Assembly (NCBI RefSeq): GCF_040750475.1
Contig: NZ_JABJVY010000023.1
Coordinates: 1 to 64,000 of the forward strand
DNA length: 64,000 nucleotides
Direction: 5' to 3'
Source: Amorphus sp040750475
Lineage (GTDB): Bacteria; Pseudomonadota; Alphaproteobacteria; Rhizobiales; Amorphaceae
Position numbers and translations under genes: made by a program. Shown in pieces: positions 8,277 through 17,497 of the stretch (positions are counted from its first letter, which is position 1; the number at the start of each line of letters is the position of its first letter). A model generated the notes under the pieces. It searched no databases, was not told the DNA's origin, and was given only the letters and a program-made list of their open reading frames with translations.

Positions 8277-10942
8277 TTGGCCTCCCATACACGGACCGCC
8301 TCGCCGAGCCGCTCTTTCGCGACGGCCTCCTTGCGTCTGCGATAGCCGTTGACGACGTTGGCCGGCAAGGCGAAGGCGAGGTCATCATAAGAGTCTCCGG
8401 TATCCGGCCCCATGAGAGCCCGGCCAGCTAGCAGGTTCGCGCGGGCGGTCCGGAGATAGGCGGATGTCTCTTCAAGAGTCGCCGCCGGATCGTCGAGCTG
8501 GAGATCGACCTGATCTCGCAGATAGAGCAGCGAGGCGGCGATCTCGACGTCGCCTCCGAGCAGAGCTCTAACCGCAAAGGCGTAAAGGCAGCGTTGCAGC
8601 TCCTTGCCACCGTCAATGACGATTGCGTCTTTGGGGAGCCGGCCCGTCTTGTAGTCGCGCACGAGGGCCTGGTGTCCGTGGCCGGAGATGTCGAGGCGGT
8701 CGATATAGCCGGAGATGCGGAAGCCTGTATCGGGAATCTCGACAGGAGCTTCGGCGTCCCAGGGGATGTCGCCGTCGGATTTCGGCTGCGAACCGCCGAA
8801 GGGGACTTCGCTGTAGGAACGGGCATCGGGCAGGTGCGCGTCCTCCATGGTCAGGGCGTTGCCGGCCAGCAGGCGGGCGTCATCCAGGGTGCGCGCCCAG
8901 ATGATCCTCGGCGGCACCGGCCGCTCGGCTTCCCATTTCCCCGCCACCTCGGCGGAGGCCGCCGCGATGGCGCCCGCGATCCGGGCTTCGTCGGCCGCCG
9001 CGAGCCCGCCCTCGGCTTCGAGGCGTTGCAAGGCGCGGTCGAGGACCATGTGGACGAGGTCACCGAGGCCCAGGGCGTCGAGAACGAGCAGATCGCTGCC
9101 GCTTTCCGGCTCGCGCCAACGCATGCCATATCGCCAGACATAGCCCAGCGGGTTCCTGAGCAGGCGGCGCAGAGAGCTGGCCGACTGCGTGCGCTCCAGG
9201 ATCGCCAGCAAGACGGGATGCTCGGCGCGGACGAGGCCGTCATGAGGCGTGACATCATGGATATGCCAGTCCCGCCAGCAGCTCACGGCCGAGACCGCCT
9301 GCGGCACGCCCGCGAATTCCTCCGACCGCGCCAGCAACCTGTCGGTCTCGCTCATGGCATGAAGCGGGACGGCATTGCGCGGAAGATAGTCCTCCTCCGG
9401 CTGGCCCTGAAACAGGACGCTCCGGCCGAGAAGACGGCCATCGCTGTCGCGCCGGGCGCGGGAAAGAACAACCTGACGCTTCGATGTCGCCAGGATGGTC
9501 TCGAAGTCGCGGCGATCCGCCGAGGCGACCGGGAGTGGATCAAGTTCGGCGGTCGGAATGATGTGGTCGGCGAGCAGGCGGTCTTCCGATAGCCCGCGCG
9601 GCCAGCGCAAGGAATTGAGGCCGAGGAGGCGGACGAATGGCCGCGGCGATGCCGCGAGCGCGCTGGCCGGCATCCAGGCGACGGTGACGCAGGCTTCCAG
9701 CCCGTCATCCTGCTTGAGGGCGTCGAGGGTCATGTCCAGCGACACGGCCGGTCCGGCCAGCAGGGCCTTGCGCCAGATATTGAGCGCCCGGCCGCTCAGC
9801 AGCGCCTCTCCGGCTTCGGCGGCGGTGGCGGTGCCCCGCTCAAGCAAAGCGATAATGCCACGCAGGGCCTGATTGTGGTCCTGGCCGTCCGGCCAGTCGG
9901 CGGGCGTGAGCAGGCCGAGGAGCTGTGCCCAGGCTTCGGGCGACGCCAGGGGCGCGTCCGCCGGCAAGATGCGCGTCCAGCCCTCCGACAGCGCGCCCAC
10001 GGGACCCGGCTGGGAGCCGAGCAGGGCCGCTAGCCGGCGCATCCTTGTCTGGGAGAGACCCCGCACAAGGATATCCGCCAGGGCCGCCGCCGCCTGCCCT
10101 TCCCGGGTCGCCGTCACCTTGACGCCATGGACAAAGTGCAGGTCGAGATTGGCGTCGGCGCGCAAGGCCAGGAAATGATCGTCATAGTTCGCCGGCATCG
10201 CCGCCGCGATGGCGACGTCTCCGGGTTCGGCCTGTCCCGACGCCAGCAGTCCGCGTGCCCAGCGCATGGCTTCGATGGCCTCGTGGTAGGCGGTGGACGC
10301 GCTCATGGCGCCGGTCTCGGGAACCAGCGGCTCGGAGCGCTCGATCGCGACGGCACCCCCATCGAGCCAAGCCGGAACGGACCGGGGCCCGGCGATCCAT
10401 CGAACCGGCGTGTGCCCGGCGAGAGCGCACAGGAGCGGCCGCCAGCAGGGGGACAGTTCGGTGATCCCGACGATCTCGACCGGTCCCAGAAGCGCGGGCG
10501 CGTGTTCAAGGCGCGGCATGGAAGCGGCGGCCAGGTCCGAGGGACGCATCATGGAGGGCGGAAGCCGTTCGAGAACCGCTCCTTCCAGACGGGCAATCGA
10601 CTGGATGCGCGGATGGTCGCCGGCGCGGGCCGCAAGATTGAGGCCGGCGCGCCACGCCTTGTGGAGCGTGTCGGCCGCCGCCTCAACCATGCCGGGGAGC
10701 TGCTTGATGCCGTCCAGCTCGCCGAGCTCGGTCTCGGGCAGGGCCTGCTGGATCGCAGCGCGAAGACTCTCATTGTCGATGGGACGCGAAAATCCGCCAG
10801 CCAGCCTCGCGGCCAGATGCTCGAATGTCATCACCTGAAGACCGTGCCGGCGATCGCGGGCGGCGCGCAACCGGATCTCGCGCATGGCCAATCTGCCATG
10901 GGCAACAACCGTTTTACGGCGGGGATTCTCGAAAGGCGCCAT
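8273..10942 (-). CDS. AddB-like PD-(D/E)XK nuclease subunit
   Basis: An 889-residue protein with AddB organisation: a degenerate N-terminal helicase-like half (VMTFEHLAARL, then VEIVGITELSP) and a C-terminal RecB-type nuclease. The nuclease motifs GYIDRLD, VRDYKTG and LQRCLYAFAV look intact. The Cys pattern that holds an iron-sulphur cluster in classical AddB is not seen around the nuclease (LLRNPLGYVWRYG stands where a CP motif would be), so it belongs to a cluster-less branch. It overlaps the AddA-like gene by four bases. A 150-base gap separates it from the E1-like gene upstream, so it may be cotranscribed with the Ubl cassette or have its own promoter. Confidence 0.85.
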   Translation of the reverse strand: MAPFENPRRKTVVAHGRLAMREIRLRAARDRRHGLQVMTFEHLAARLAGGFSRPIDNESLRAAIQQALPETELGELDGIKQLPGMVEAAADTLHKAWRAGLNLAARAGDHPRIQSIARLEGAVLERLPPSMMRPSDLAAASMPRLEHAPALLGPVEIVGITELSPCWRPLLCALAGHTPVRWIAGPRSVPAWLDGGAVAIERSEPLVPETGAMSASTAYHEAIEAMRWARGLLASGQAEPGDVAIAAAMPANYDDHFLALRADANLDLHFVHGVKVTATREGQAAAALADILVRGLSQTRMRRLAALLGSQPGPVGALSEGWTRILPADAPLASPEAWAQLLGLLTPADWPDGQDHNQALRGIIALLERGTATAAEAGEALLSGRALNIWRKALLAGPAVSLDMTLDALKQDDGLEACVTVAWMPASALAASPRPFVRLLGLNSLRWPRGLSEDRLLADHIIPTAELDPLPVASADRRDFETILATSKRQVVLSRARRDSDGRLLGRSVLFQGQPEEDYLPRNAVPLHAMSETDRLLARSEEFAGVPQAVSAVSCWRDWHIHDVTPHDGLVRAEHPVLLAILERTQSASSLRRLLRNPLGYVWRYGMRWREPESGSDLLVLDALGLGDLVHMVLDRALQRLEAEGGLAAADEARIAGAIAAASAEVAGKWEAERPVPPRIIWARTLDDARLLAGNALTMEDAHLPDARSYSEVPFGGSQPKSDGDIPWDAEAPVEIPDTGFRISGYIDRLDISGHGHQALVRDYKTGRLPKDAIVIDGGKELQRCLYAFAVRALLGGDVEIAASLLYLRDQVDLQLDDPAATLEETSAYLRTARANLLAGRALMGPDTGDSYDDLAFALPANVVNGYRRRKEAVAKERLGEAVRVWEAK

Positions 10943-11092
10943 TAAGTATACGTTCCTCAGTGTCCGGCCTACAGTGTGATTTGCACTATTCTAACGACCT
11001 CATCAGGGGCAGACGCGCACTATCTGCTAGTAAGCGAGAGTATCCAAGAGCTTAGGCTGGCGTTACATAGCCCTCGTCTAACCGCCGTTGCT

Positions 11093-12490
11093 CTACGACC
11101 TGCTCCGGCAGGAACACGGCGCGTCCATCGCCATCGTAAATCCCGGGTTCAGATCAGAGAAATCATTGGGATGCCGAGAGACCAGCCGCTGATCGAGGCC
11201 GAGAAGATCAATATCGACCAGTTGGTGCACCGCACCGCCATGTAGCAACCTCAGCACCTCCGACAACGCCAATGTCGACGCGATCGAGCCCACAAACGGT
11301 GCACCGACCGCCTTGCCGGCGAGCAGCGTCATGCCGCAGCGGTCGAGCACACCGTCGGCAAGTAGCTTGGCATAGGCCGAGCGGTCCTCGACCTTTTCGC
11401 CTGGACGCGCTTGCTTCCAGATATCGGCGGCGGCACGCCGCCCCGGCAGGACGTGCAGTCGCATCGTGCGGAAATCGCGGTGACCGCGTCCGAGACCGGC
11501 TTCTACAATCAGATCGAACCCAACCCGGTCCAGGGCTTGCCGGCCAACGGCGTTGTCGAGCCCGCAGAGCGCGATTGCCGGCTCATCCGGTTGCCGCTTG
11601 AAATCCGCGGCGAACGGGCGCTCCTGGATAGAAGTCGCAAAGCCGTGCCGCTCGGCCCAAGCCGCCATCGCCCGTGTCTTCTTCTTGCCCACGATGGTGG
11701 AGTCGCTCAGGATCGACGTGCTCTCCGTAGAGTCGGTAACAACGTCGATGTCCTGCAGGATGAGAGTCACCTCGGCGGGATTCCGGTAGGGCAGCAGACC
11801 GAGGCCCCACAGATAGGCCTGGCCCAGGTGACCAAGACCGATCAGCCACAGACGCGATGGCAGATAAGTCAGCGCCCGCTCGCTTTCGTCAGACTGCAAC
11901 CAGTCAACCTCTGGGCCAGGCCGCCACAACGAAAGCCCCACAGCCCGCCGACCCGCTGCGGGCATCCCGCCGTTCACAAACAGGAATGCTTCGTTGACAG
12001 CCAGTCCAGCCGCCAGCATTCCACTGAGCGGCATGGCGCTCCCGCCCTCAGCCTCCAGCTCCGAATGGACCGGCAGGATGCCGCCGCGCCAGCCTGCAGC
12101 AGCGGTACGCACGCAGAAGCCCTTACGCCGCTCGCGCGCACCGCCACCGATCACAATCGTCGGTGCATCCAAGATCGTCTCGTCAAGCAACCCGCCCAGC
12201 GCCCGGACCGCCTCGCCCAAGGTGCGCCCGAGCGGCATTGCCAGCTTCAGCGGCTCCTCAAGGGCTCCGGCGATTGTGACACCACCGAGGAATACCCGCC
12301 GGCCGAGGGCGACCGTTGTCAACAGCGCGGCTTGCTGCACGGGTTCGTTGGCGGCCGCGCCATCGATCTCCACCGTCAACCGGTAACCTCGAAAAAGCGC
12401 TTCCGCCTCGGCGACGCTCGTAGCCGCACCGCTGTCAATGGCGTGCTTGACCAGGCGATGAAGGGAGTCCGGCGAAATCTGCGCGGTCAT
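11093..12490 (-). CDS. E1-like ThiF-family adenylyltransferase
   Basis: A 465-residue protein with an N-terminal domain of about 200 residues that I cannot name, followed by a ThiF/E1 domain: nucleotide-binding GLGHLG at residues 218-223, then LILQDIDVV, and the crossover region DRCGMTLLAG with Cys about 385 as candidate thioester cysteine, followed by the typical VGAPFVGSIASTLALSEVLRLL helix. E1 enzymes adenylate the C terminus of a ubiquitin-like protein and pass it to an E2. Gene neighbours supply an Ubl, an E2-like protein and a JAB peptidase, as in BIL/ISG15-like and related bacterial conjugation operons. It starts 11 bases after the JAB gene. Confidence 0.87.
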   Translation of the reverse strand: MTAQISPDSLHRLVKHAIDSGAATSVAEAEALFRGYRLTVEIDGAAANEPVQQAALLTTVALGRRVFLGGVTIAGALEEPLKLAMPLGRTLGEAVRALGGLLDETILDAPTIVIGGGARERRKGFCVRTAAAGWRGGILPVHSELEAEGGSAMPLSGMLAAGLAVNEAFLFVNGGMPAAGRRAVGLSLWRPGPEVDWLQSDESERALTYLPSRLWLIGLGHLGQAYLWGLGLLPYRNPAEVTLILQDIDVVTDSTESTSILSDSTIVGKKKTRAMAAWAERHGFATSIQERPFAADFKRQPDEPAIALCGLDNAVGRQALDRVGFDLIVEAGLGRGHRDFRTMRLHVLPGRRAAADIWKQARPGEKVEDRSAYAKLLADGVLDRCGMTLLAGKAVGAPFVGSIASTLALSEVLRLLHGGAVHQLVDIDLLGLDQRLVSRHPNDFSDLNPGFTMAMDAPCSCRSRS

Positions 12491-12501
12491 GGTTCACTCC
12501 T

Positions 12502-13023
12502 CTAAAACAGACTGATGTGAAAGAATTCGCGGCGCTCGGATGGCCGCACGGTGTCCCACTGCTTGCCACCCAGATAGCGATAGATGCCGACATCGCGCCG
12601 GGGCTGACGGCCAGTCGCGAACCGCGGCAAAATCAGCGCGATATGCCCCTCACGCGCGATCATGGGATGATCTCGGTCTGAACCGCTCTGGCCCGACCCG
12701 CCCGGATGCACATGAATATCGGCCACGACTGTCAGGCCGCGTGTCTTGCAGATCGCCCAGAGGTCGCTGAAGTAGCGCCCGTCGAACCGGACGATGCCGC
12801 TGTCGAGCGCGTGCGGATCGAGATCGTCATACAGCACGAAGTCGACGATCCTGGCCCTTCCGTCTTCGCGACGACCGAGCAGGAACGCCCCGCTCTCGCG
12901 GCTGCATTTGCGACCGCGTTCGCGCAGCTTCGCCTTCAGACGACGCCACAGAAACCATGAGCAGGACAGCTCATGCCGCGGAGCGAAGAGGCGGCGCATA
13001 ATCACGGGACTGAAGAAGTTCAT
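12502..13023 (-). CDS. JAB/MPN-type deubiquitinase-like metalloprotease
   Basis: A 173-residue protein with a complete JAMM signature: Glu43 in ESGAFLLG, HVHP at residues 104-107, and SDRD at 115-118, which together bind the catalytic zinc. In this family it trims Ubl precursors or removes Ubl from targets. The neighbouring Ubl ends in GGDA, so cleavage after the glycine pair would expose a conjugatable end. The ATG at 13023 has GGAG eight bases upstream and lies inside the end of the E2 gene (53-base overlap); a later ATG at 12999 is possible. Confidence 0.88.
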   Translation of the reverse strand: MNFFSPVIMRRLFAPRHELSCSWFLWRRLKAKLRERGRKCSRESGAFLLGRREDGRARIVDFVLYDDLDPHALDSGIVRFDGRYFSDLWAICKTRGLTVVADIHVHPGGSGQSGSDRDHPMIAREGHIALILPRFATGRQPRRDVGIYRYLGGKQWDTVRPSERREFFHISLF

Positions 13024-13444
13024 GGACGAGCTCCAGGTATTGAACAATCCCCTCTGCGGGGCGCCAGATCTTCGACGGCATCTCGCGACGCCAATTGTCG
13101 TGCCCCATCAGGCTCTCGCGGTCACAGGGCAGGTAGAGGGCGGTGCCGTTCTTCCAATCGGTGCGGAACACCGCCGACACACGCCCGCCCTGGCCGCGCG
13201 GCCAGAGATCGAACGCGAGGATCTTGTCGGTCTTCATGTCCCAGGGGCCGCCGGTCGGCGCCGCCTGCGGGTAACCGGCACAGTTCAGGCGAAGCACATA
13301 TTCCCGGCCATCCTTGGCGACGACGCCAAAGAACGCGAAGGGCCACGCCACACTGATCAGCCGCCAGCGCCCCTCCGCCTGTCCGAGGCGGAACGCGGCC
13401 TTGGCCACGTCCGCCTCGAAGGCGCGCTGGTCGGGGCCGATCAC
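12971..13444 (-). CDS. E2-like ubiquitin-conjugating protein
   Basis: A 157-residue protein with the spacing of bacterial E2/UBC-fold proteins: AWPFAFFGVVAKDGREYVLRLN strands, the YPQAAPTGGPWD turn that corresponds to the E2 YP-x-x-xP motif, and Cys107 in ALYLPCDRE as the likely thioester cysteine, followed by IWRPAEGIVQYLELVHELL, matching the Trp-x-Pro and helix after the active site. It would carry Ubl from the E1 to a target. The start GTG overlaps the stop of the Ubl gene (GTGA), so the two are translationally coupled. Confidence 0.82.
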   Translation of the reverse strand: MIGPDQRAFEADVAKAAFRLGQAEGRWRLISVAWPFAFFGVVAKDGREYVLRLNCAGYPQAAPTGGPWDMKTDKILAFDLWPRGQGGRVSAVFRTDWKNGTALYLPCDRESLMGHDNWRREMPSKIWRPAEGIVQYLELVHELLQSRDYAPPLRSAA

Positions 13445-13950
13445 GCGTCACCCCCCGCCGCGCCGTTGATCCGCTCATCGGGCACGAGATCAAAAGCCAC
13501 GCCGCAGACCTTGCCGTCGGTCAGCGCACCGATATGCGTCCCCGGCGCCGGCCGGTCATGCGTGCCCGCGATCTGCAGCACGTGCTCGCCGGCCTCCTCC
13601 TCGGACATGCCGAACTTCTTTTCGGCAGCCCAGCGCTTCAACCGCGCCACAGTGGCGCTCGGCGGGAAGCGGCGCTCGACCGTCTCGCCGTTGAACGTCA
13701 CCGTCACCTCGACGTGGCGGCAGCGGTGGATATGGACCTTCAGCCCCTTGGCGGTGGCGCGGTCCTTCAGAAGGACGCCCTCGTCAATCGGCTCGTCCTC
13801 GTCTTCGATGAACAGCAGCGCATCGACCGGAATCTGGTGCTTTTCGACGAAACGAGCCTTGAGGACAGCGAACGTCGCTTCGGGCTCGAGCTCGAGATGC
13901 GCGACCTCGCCGACGCCTTCGCCCTGATAGAAAAGATCAATGGACTTCAT
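13441..13950 (-). CDS. Tandem ubiquitin-like protein (two beta-grasp domains)
   Basis: A 169-residue acidic protein made of two ubiquitin-like halves. The first (about 1-80) has FYQGEGVGEVAHLELEPEATFAVLKARF; the second (about 80-155) has VEVTVTFNGETVERRFPPSATVARLKRW, both in the beta-beta-alpha order of a beta-grasp fold. The C terminus LVPDERINGAAGGDA ends with a glycine pair two residues from the end, as expected for a precursor trimmed by the adjacent JAB peptidase. Two fused Ubl domains recall ISG15 and BilA or multi-ubiquitin proteins. It is the first gene of the four-gene cassette and probably the modifier attached to phage or host proteins. Confidence 0.85.
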   Translation of the reverse strand: MKSIDLFYQGEGVGEVAHLELEPEATFAVLKARFVEKHQIPVDALLFIEDEDEPIDEGVLLKDRATAKGLKVHIHRCRHVEVTVTFNGETVERRFPPSATVARLKRWAAEKKFGMSEEEAGEHVLQIAGTHDRPAPGTHIGALTDGKVCGVAFDLVPDERINGAAGGDA

Positions 13951-14058
13951 GGATTTGCACTCCGCGGGATCGAAGTGCGAGGCGGAATTGCCCGGCTTCG
14001 TCCCTTACCGGCTTGATCGCCGGCGGAGCAGCAACCCGGAAAGGCTAGGCGCCAGGAT
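13951..14058. other. Gap between helicase fusion gene and Ubl cassette
   Basis: A 108-base gap with no gene. It is long enough for a promoter for the Ubl-E2-JAB-E1 cassette, but no clear -35/-10 pair or terminator is visible, so readthrough from the sigma/peptidase-helicase genes is also possible. Confidence 0.4.
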
Positions 14059-17000
14059 TCAGTCGAGTTGAAGCGCCCCGGCTGGCACGGACGGGCATAT
14101 AAAGAAGTGAGGGCACCGAGGGCAGGTCACCGCATCCACCTCCGGCGGGAACTCGCCGGAAGCGATGCCGCCCAACATCGTGTCACTCTTCTTCTGACGG
14201 TTCCCGAGCTTGGTCGCGCTGATCACCACGGGCTCATGCGTCTCGTCAGTCAGATGAAGCGCCTGGACGATCGCGCCGCTGCCGAACTGGCTGCGGGCCG
14301 CGAGGTGGTAAAGAGTATATTCCAGCCGATCATACTCGTCGCTGCGCTTGTAGCCCGTGCGAACCCGCCGAATAACGACGGTCCCATCGGACAGCTCGGC
14401 CAGTTCATTCGGCTCCACCAGCACGCGCCCGTTGGGAAAGTTGATGGCGAGGGGCTGAGCGTCGCGGAAGCGATGCCCGGCTCCGGCATTGAGCAGCGCC
14501 GCGATCAGCCGAGACGCGAGCTTGCGATAGTCAGCAGCGAACGCATGATCTGCCGGCCCGCGCGCCCTCCAGATTTCCTCGAACGCGGCCTCCGCTTCGT
14601 GCGGCTCGGGATCACCGCTGCGGCGGGCATCCGCGAGCCAGCGCAACAACTCGTACAGGCAGTCATGCGTGCGAGAGAACGCCGTGGGCTTTCGAGCGCC
14701 GCCAAGGCCCAGGACGTGCGTATAGAAGAAGCGACGCGGGCATTTCTCATACGAGCCCAGTCGGCTGTCCGTCATCGCCCAATCCGATGGCCAGGCGATC
14801 GTGATCGGTTGCGGCGCCGGCACGTCAGGCGGAAGCGCCAGCCTGGGCGGATTCGGAATCTCTTGAACCATCCCGCCAGGGAGCCACTTGAGGTACGGTG
14901 ACGGCGAGCGCCCGTTTCCGTTTCGCTGCTTTCGCGCGTGATAGAGACGAAGGTGCGTTCGGGCGCGCGAGAGAGCGACGAAGAACAGGCATTCCTCCTC
15001 GTCACTATGCGCACGCTTGGCCTCGTCCACCGGCGAAACGTCACCCAACCCCTCGATCATGCCCTTGGGTGGTGGGCAACGCTGGCCACGGTTGGAACTC
15101 GGGAAACTCGCGACAGTCAGTCCCGGCACATGCACGGCCTCGAATTCGAGGCCCTTGCTGCCATGCACCGTCATAAGCCGAACCGCATCTAGATGCAGCG
15201 CCGAAGCGGGAACTTGCCGCAGATCGCGCTCCTCCGCCAGCAAGACGAGCTGACGGACCCGATCAAGCGTGCGTTGGATCGGAATTCCCCTCCCCACCGG
15301 ACTCTGATCACGCACAAAGTTCAGGAACTGCCAGACTGCCACGGCGCGCATGCGCTCCGTGACCGACGCCGCATTACCCAATTCTTTGGCCAGATCGGTG
15401 CGATCGAGAAGGAAGACGGCGAGAAATTCCCAGGCATTCAGGCTGGAGCTGATATCCTTGAGATCCGCCGCGAGGCGCTCAACGCCTTCGCGGCCCGATG
15501 CCGACAGGCCCGGCGCAGTCGCCGCAGCCGCGAGACCCGCCAGGGCCGGCTTGCCAAGCGATCGCAGATATCGGCTTACGCAGTGAGCATCCTGCAGCGA
15601 CAGACCGTAGCGCGGCATTGCGCCGACCCGCACCAGCGCGTCGCCGAAAGGATCAACGGCCAGGCTCAGCAGCGCCAGCAAGTCGCGGACCTCTTCCCGC
15701 TCGAACAGGCTGCCTAGGTGCAGCACAGGAATTCCGCGAACCTCGAGTGCTAACGCGATTTCGTTCAGCCGGCCATTGGTTCGGCACAGAACCGCCTGGT
15801 CGCGGAGCCGCACGCCGGCCGTCTCAAGCTCGCGAATGCTCGCCGCGACGCCCTCAGCTTCCTGATCCAGCGTCTCGAAGCTTCGAATGTTCGGACAATT
15901 TGGACCTTTCCCGCGGTCGGCCTCCAGTTTCAGCGTCAGCATGCCCTCAGAAGCACCCATATGCGGTGCGACCGTGACGACGGTATCCACGATCTGCTTG
16001 GTCGAACGATAGTTGACACCGAGCTGATCGATCACGGCACCAGCGTAGTCGGATGTGAAGCGGACCATGTTTTCAGAAGAAGCCCCCCGAAAGCGATAGA
16101 TCGATTGCCGCGCATCACCGACGACCCAGAGCCGGTCCCCATCCCCCGCCACCCTCTTGAGCAGGCGCGCGCTTGCCCGGTTCACGTCCTGATACTCATC
16201 GACAAGCACGTGCCGATGGCGAAGTTGCACAACGATACGCACAGCCTCATCCTCTTCCAGCAGGCGCGCCGGACGCATGATCAAATCGCCGAAATCGACA
16301 CCGCCATGTTTGCGCAACGCTGCTTCATAGAGATCGTAGATGTCCGCGATCTCAAGACACTTGGCGGCGGCGATCCGCGCATCCTCATCAAGAGCGTCCG
16401 CTTCCGCCTGCATCGCATTCGCGAGCTCACGGTACCGTTCAGGCCCGACCATTTCATCCTTGGCGCGCGAGATCGCACCGACAATGTCGCGAAGCACCAT
16501 CGCCGGGTCCCAAAGGTTCCGGTAATGAACCAGTGGCAGTGTCGGCAAAATGTCTTCGAGGACTTCGATCGCGTCGCTGCGGTCAAATAGCGACGGATTT
16601 GGCGTGAGTTGAAACCTGTCATGATAGCGCCTCACGAGATCAAGGCCGAACGCGTGAAAGGTTCCGATCCAAAGCTTCGGCGCCGCCTCAGGCGCCGCCG
16701 CCGTCAATCGCTCCGACAATTCGCCGGCAGCGCGATTGGAGAAAGTCAGGATGAGAATCGCGGCCGGATCGATGCTCTCGGCCAGCAGCGCAAGCACGCG
16801 CTTCACCAGCGTTCGTGTCTTGCCGGTTCCGGGCCCGGCTTGCAGCTGAAAGGGCTTGCCGCGGTGCGCTGCGGCTCGATCCTGCGATGGATCGGGCCTG
16901 CGTGTGGCCGACGGTTGGGGCGCGGGTTCCGATTCAATCGGCATCGACGGCAGCAGCAACGCGTCGAACAGCTGCTGCCGAACCAGCGCTACGGGCAGTT

Positions 17001-17493
17001 TCGTGCGCTCGCAGATCGTCGCCGCCGCCAGATTTTGTTCGAGGTGCAGCGCGCGCGCAAAAGCACGCGGCAGCACAAGCTCGCGCGCGTACACATTCGC
17101 CTGCAACTCACGGCGCTCGCGAGCCCCATAATCCTCGACGCTCTGGAGACCGACCGGCGCCGCTTCCATACTCCGCGACGGATCGATATCGGCTTTGCTG
17201 CAAGTCGCGAAGCCGGCATGGAGTTCGGAATGCCCAAGCTCGTGCGCGACAAGGAGCGCGCGAGTAACCGGGTCACCATCCTCCTCGCAGCAGATCGTTC
17301 CGCCCTGATCATCATATAGCGCTCGTGCGCCTTTCAGTGCCGGGTCACCTTTCGGCAGCCATACAAGACCCAGATCACGGCACGCCACGGCCGCCTGAAC
17401 AAGCGCAAGCGGATCGAACGGGTCCTTTCCCTCCGAGAGCAACTCTTCATGGAGCGCCGAGGCTTTGGAGCGGATCGGTTCGAAGGAGTCCAC
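14059..17493 (-). CDS. ImmA/IrrE peptidase fused to UvrD helicase with degenerate nuclease domain
   Basis: About 1144 residues. An N-terminal ImmA/IrrE-type zinc peptidase has HELGHSELH near residue 85 and a downstream RRELQANVYARELVLPR helix. A UvrD helicase follows: GPGTGKTRTL, ILTFSNRAAGEL, GTFHAFGLDLVRRY, LVDEYQDVN, VVGDARQSIYRFRGA, TVHGSKGLEFEAV and VALSRARTHL. The C-terminal region keeps Cys pairs of an iron-sulphur PD-(D/E)XK domain (EKCPRRFFY, then CPRCPHFFIC), but the DYKTG position reads RRVRTG, so nuclease activity is probably lost. GTG at 17493 has GGAG ten bases upstream; a GTG at 17532 would overlap the upstream gene. IrrE peptidases elsewhere cleave regulators after DNA damage. 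Confidence 0.87.
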   Translation of the reverse strand: MDSFEPIRSKASALHEELLSEGKDPFDPLALVQAAVACRDLGLVWLPKGDPALKGARALYDDQGGTICCEEDGDPVTRALLVAHELGHSELHAGFATCSKADIDPSRSMEAAPVGLQSVEDYGARERRELQANVYARELVLPRAFARALHLEQNLAAATICERTKLPVALVRQQLFDALLLPSMPIESEPAPQPSATRRPDPSQDRAAAHRGKPFQLQAGPGTGKTRTLVKRVLALLAESIDPAAILILTFSNRAAGELSERLTAAAPEAAPKLWIGTFHAFGLDLVRRYHDRFQLTPNPSLFDRSDAIEVLEDILPTLPLVHYRNLWDPAMVLRDIVGAISRAKDEMVGPERYRELANAMQAEADALDEDARIAAAKCLEIADIYDLYEAALRKHGGVDFGDLIMRPARLLEEDEAVRIVVQLRHRHVLVDEYQDVNRASARLLKRVAGDGDRLWVVGDARQSIYRFRGASSENMVRFTSDYAGAVIDQLGVNYRSTKQIVDTVVTVAPHMGASEGMLTLKLEADRGKGPNCPNIRSFETLDQEAEGVAASIRELETAGVRLRDQAVLCRTNGRLNEIALALEVRGIPVLHLGSLFEREEVRDLLALLSLAVDPFGDALVRVGAMPRYGLSLQDAHCVSRYLRSLGKPALAGLAAAATAPGLSASGREGVERLAADLKDISSSLNAWEFLAVFLLDRTDLAKELGNAASVTERMRAVAVWQFLNFVRDQSPVGRGIPIQRTLDRVRQLVLLAEERDLRQVPASALHLDAVRLMTVHGSKGLEFEAVHVPGLTVASFPSSNRGQRCPPPKGMIEGLGDVSPVDEAKRAHSDEEECLFFVALSRARTHLRLYHARKQRNGNGRSPSPYLKWLPGGMVQEIPNPPRLALPPDVPAPQPITIAWPSDWAMTDSRLGSYEKCPRRFFYTHVLGLGGARKPTAFSRTHDCLYELLRWLADARRSGDPEPHEAEAAFEEIWRARGPADHAFAADYRKLASRLIAALLNAGAGHRFRDAQPLAINFPNGRVLVEPNELAELSDGTVVIRRVRTGYKRSDEYDRLEYTLYHLAARSQFGSGAIVQALHLTDETHEPVVISATKLGNRQKKSDTMLGGIASGEFPPEVDAVTCPRCPHFFICPSVPAGALQLD

Positions 17494-17497
17494 GAGA

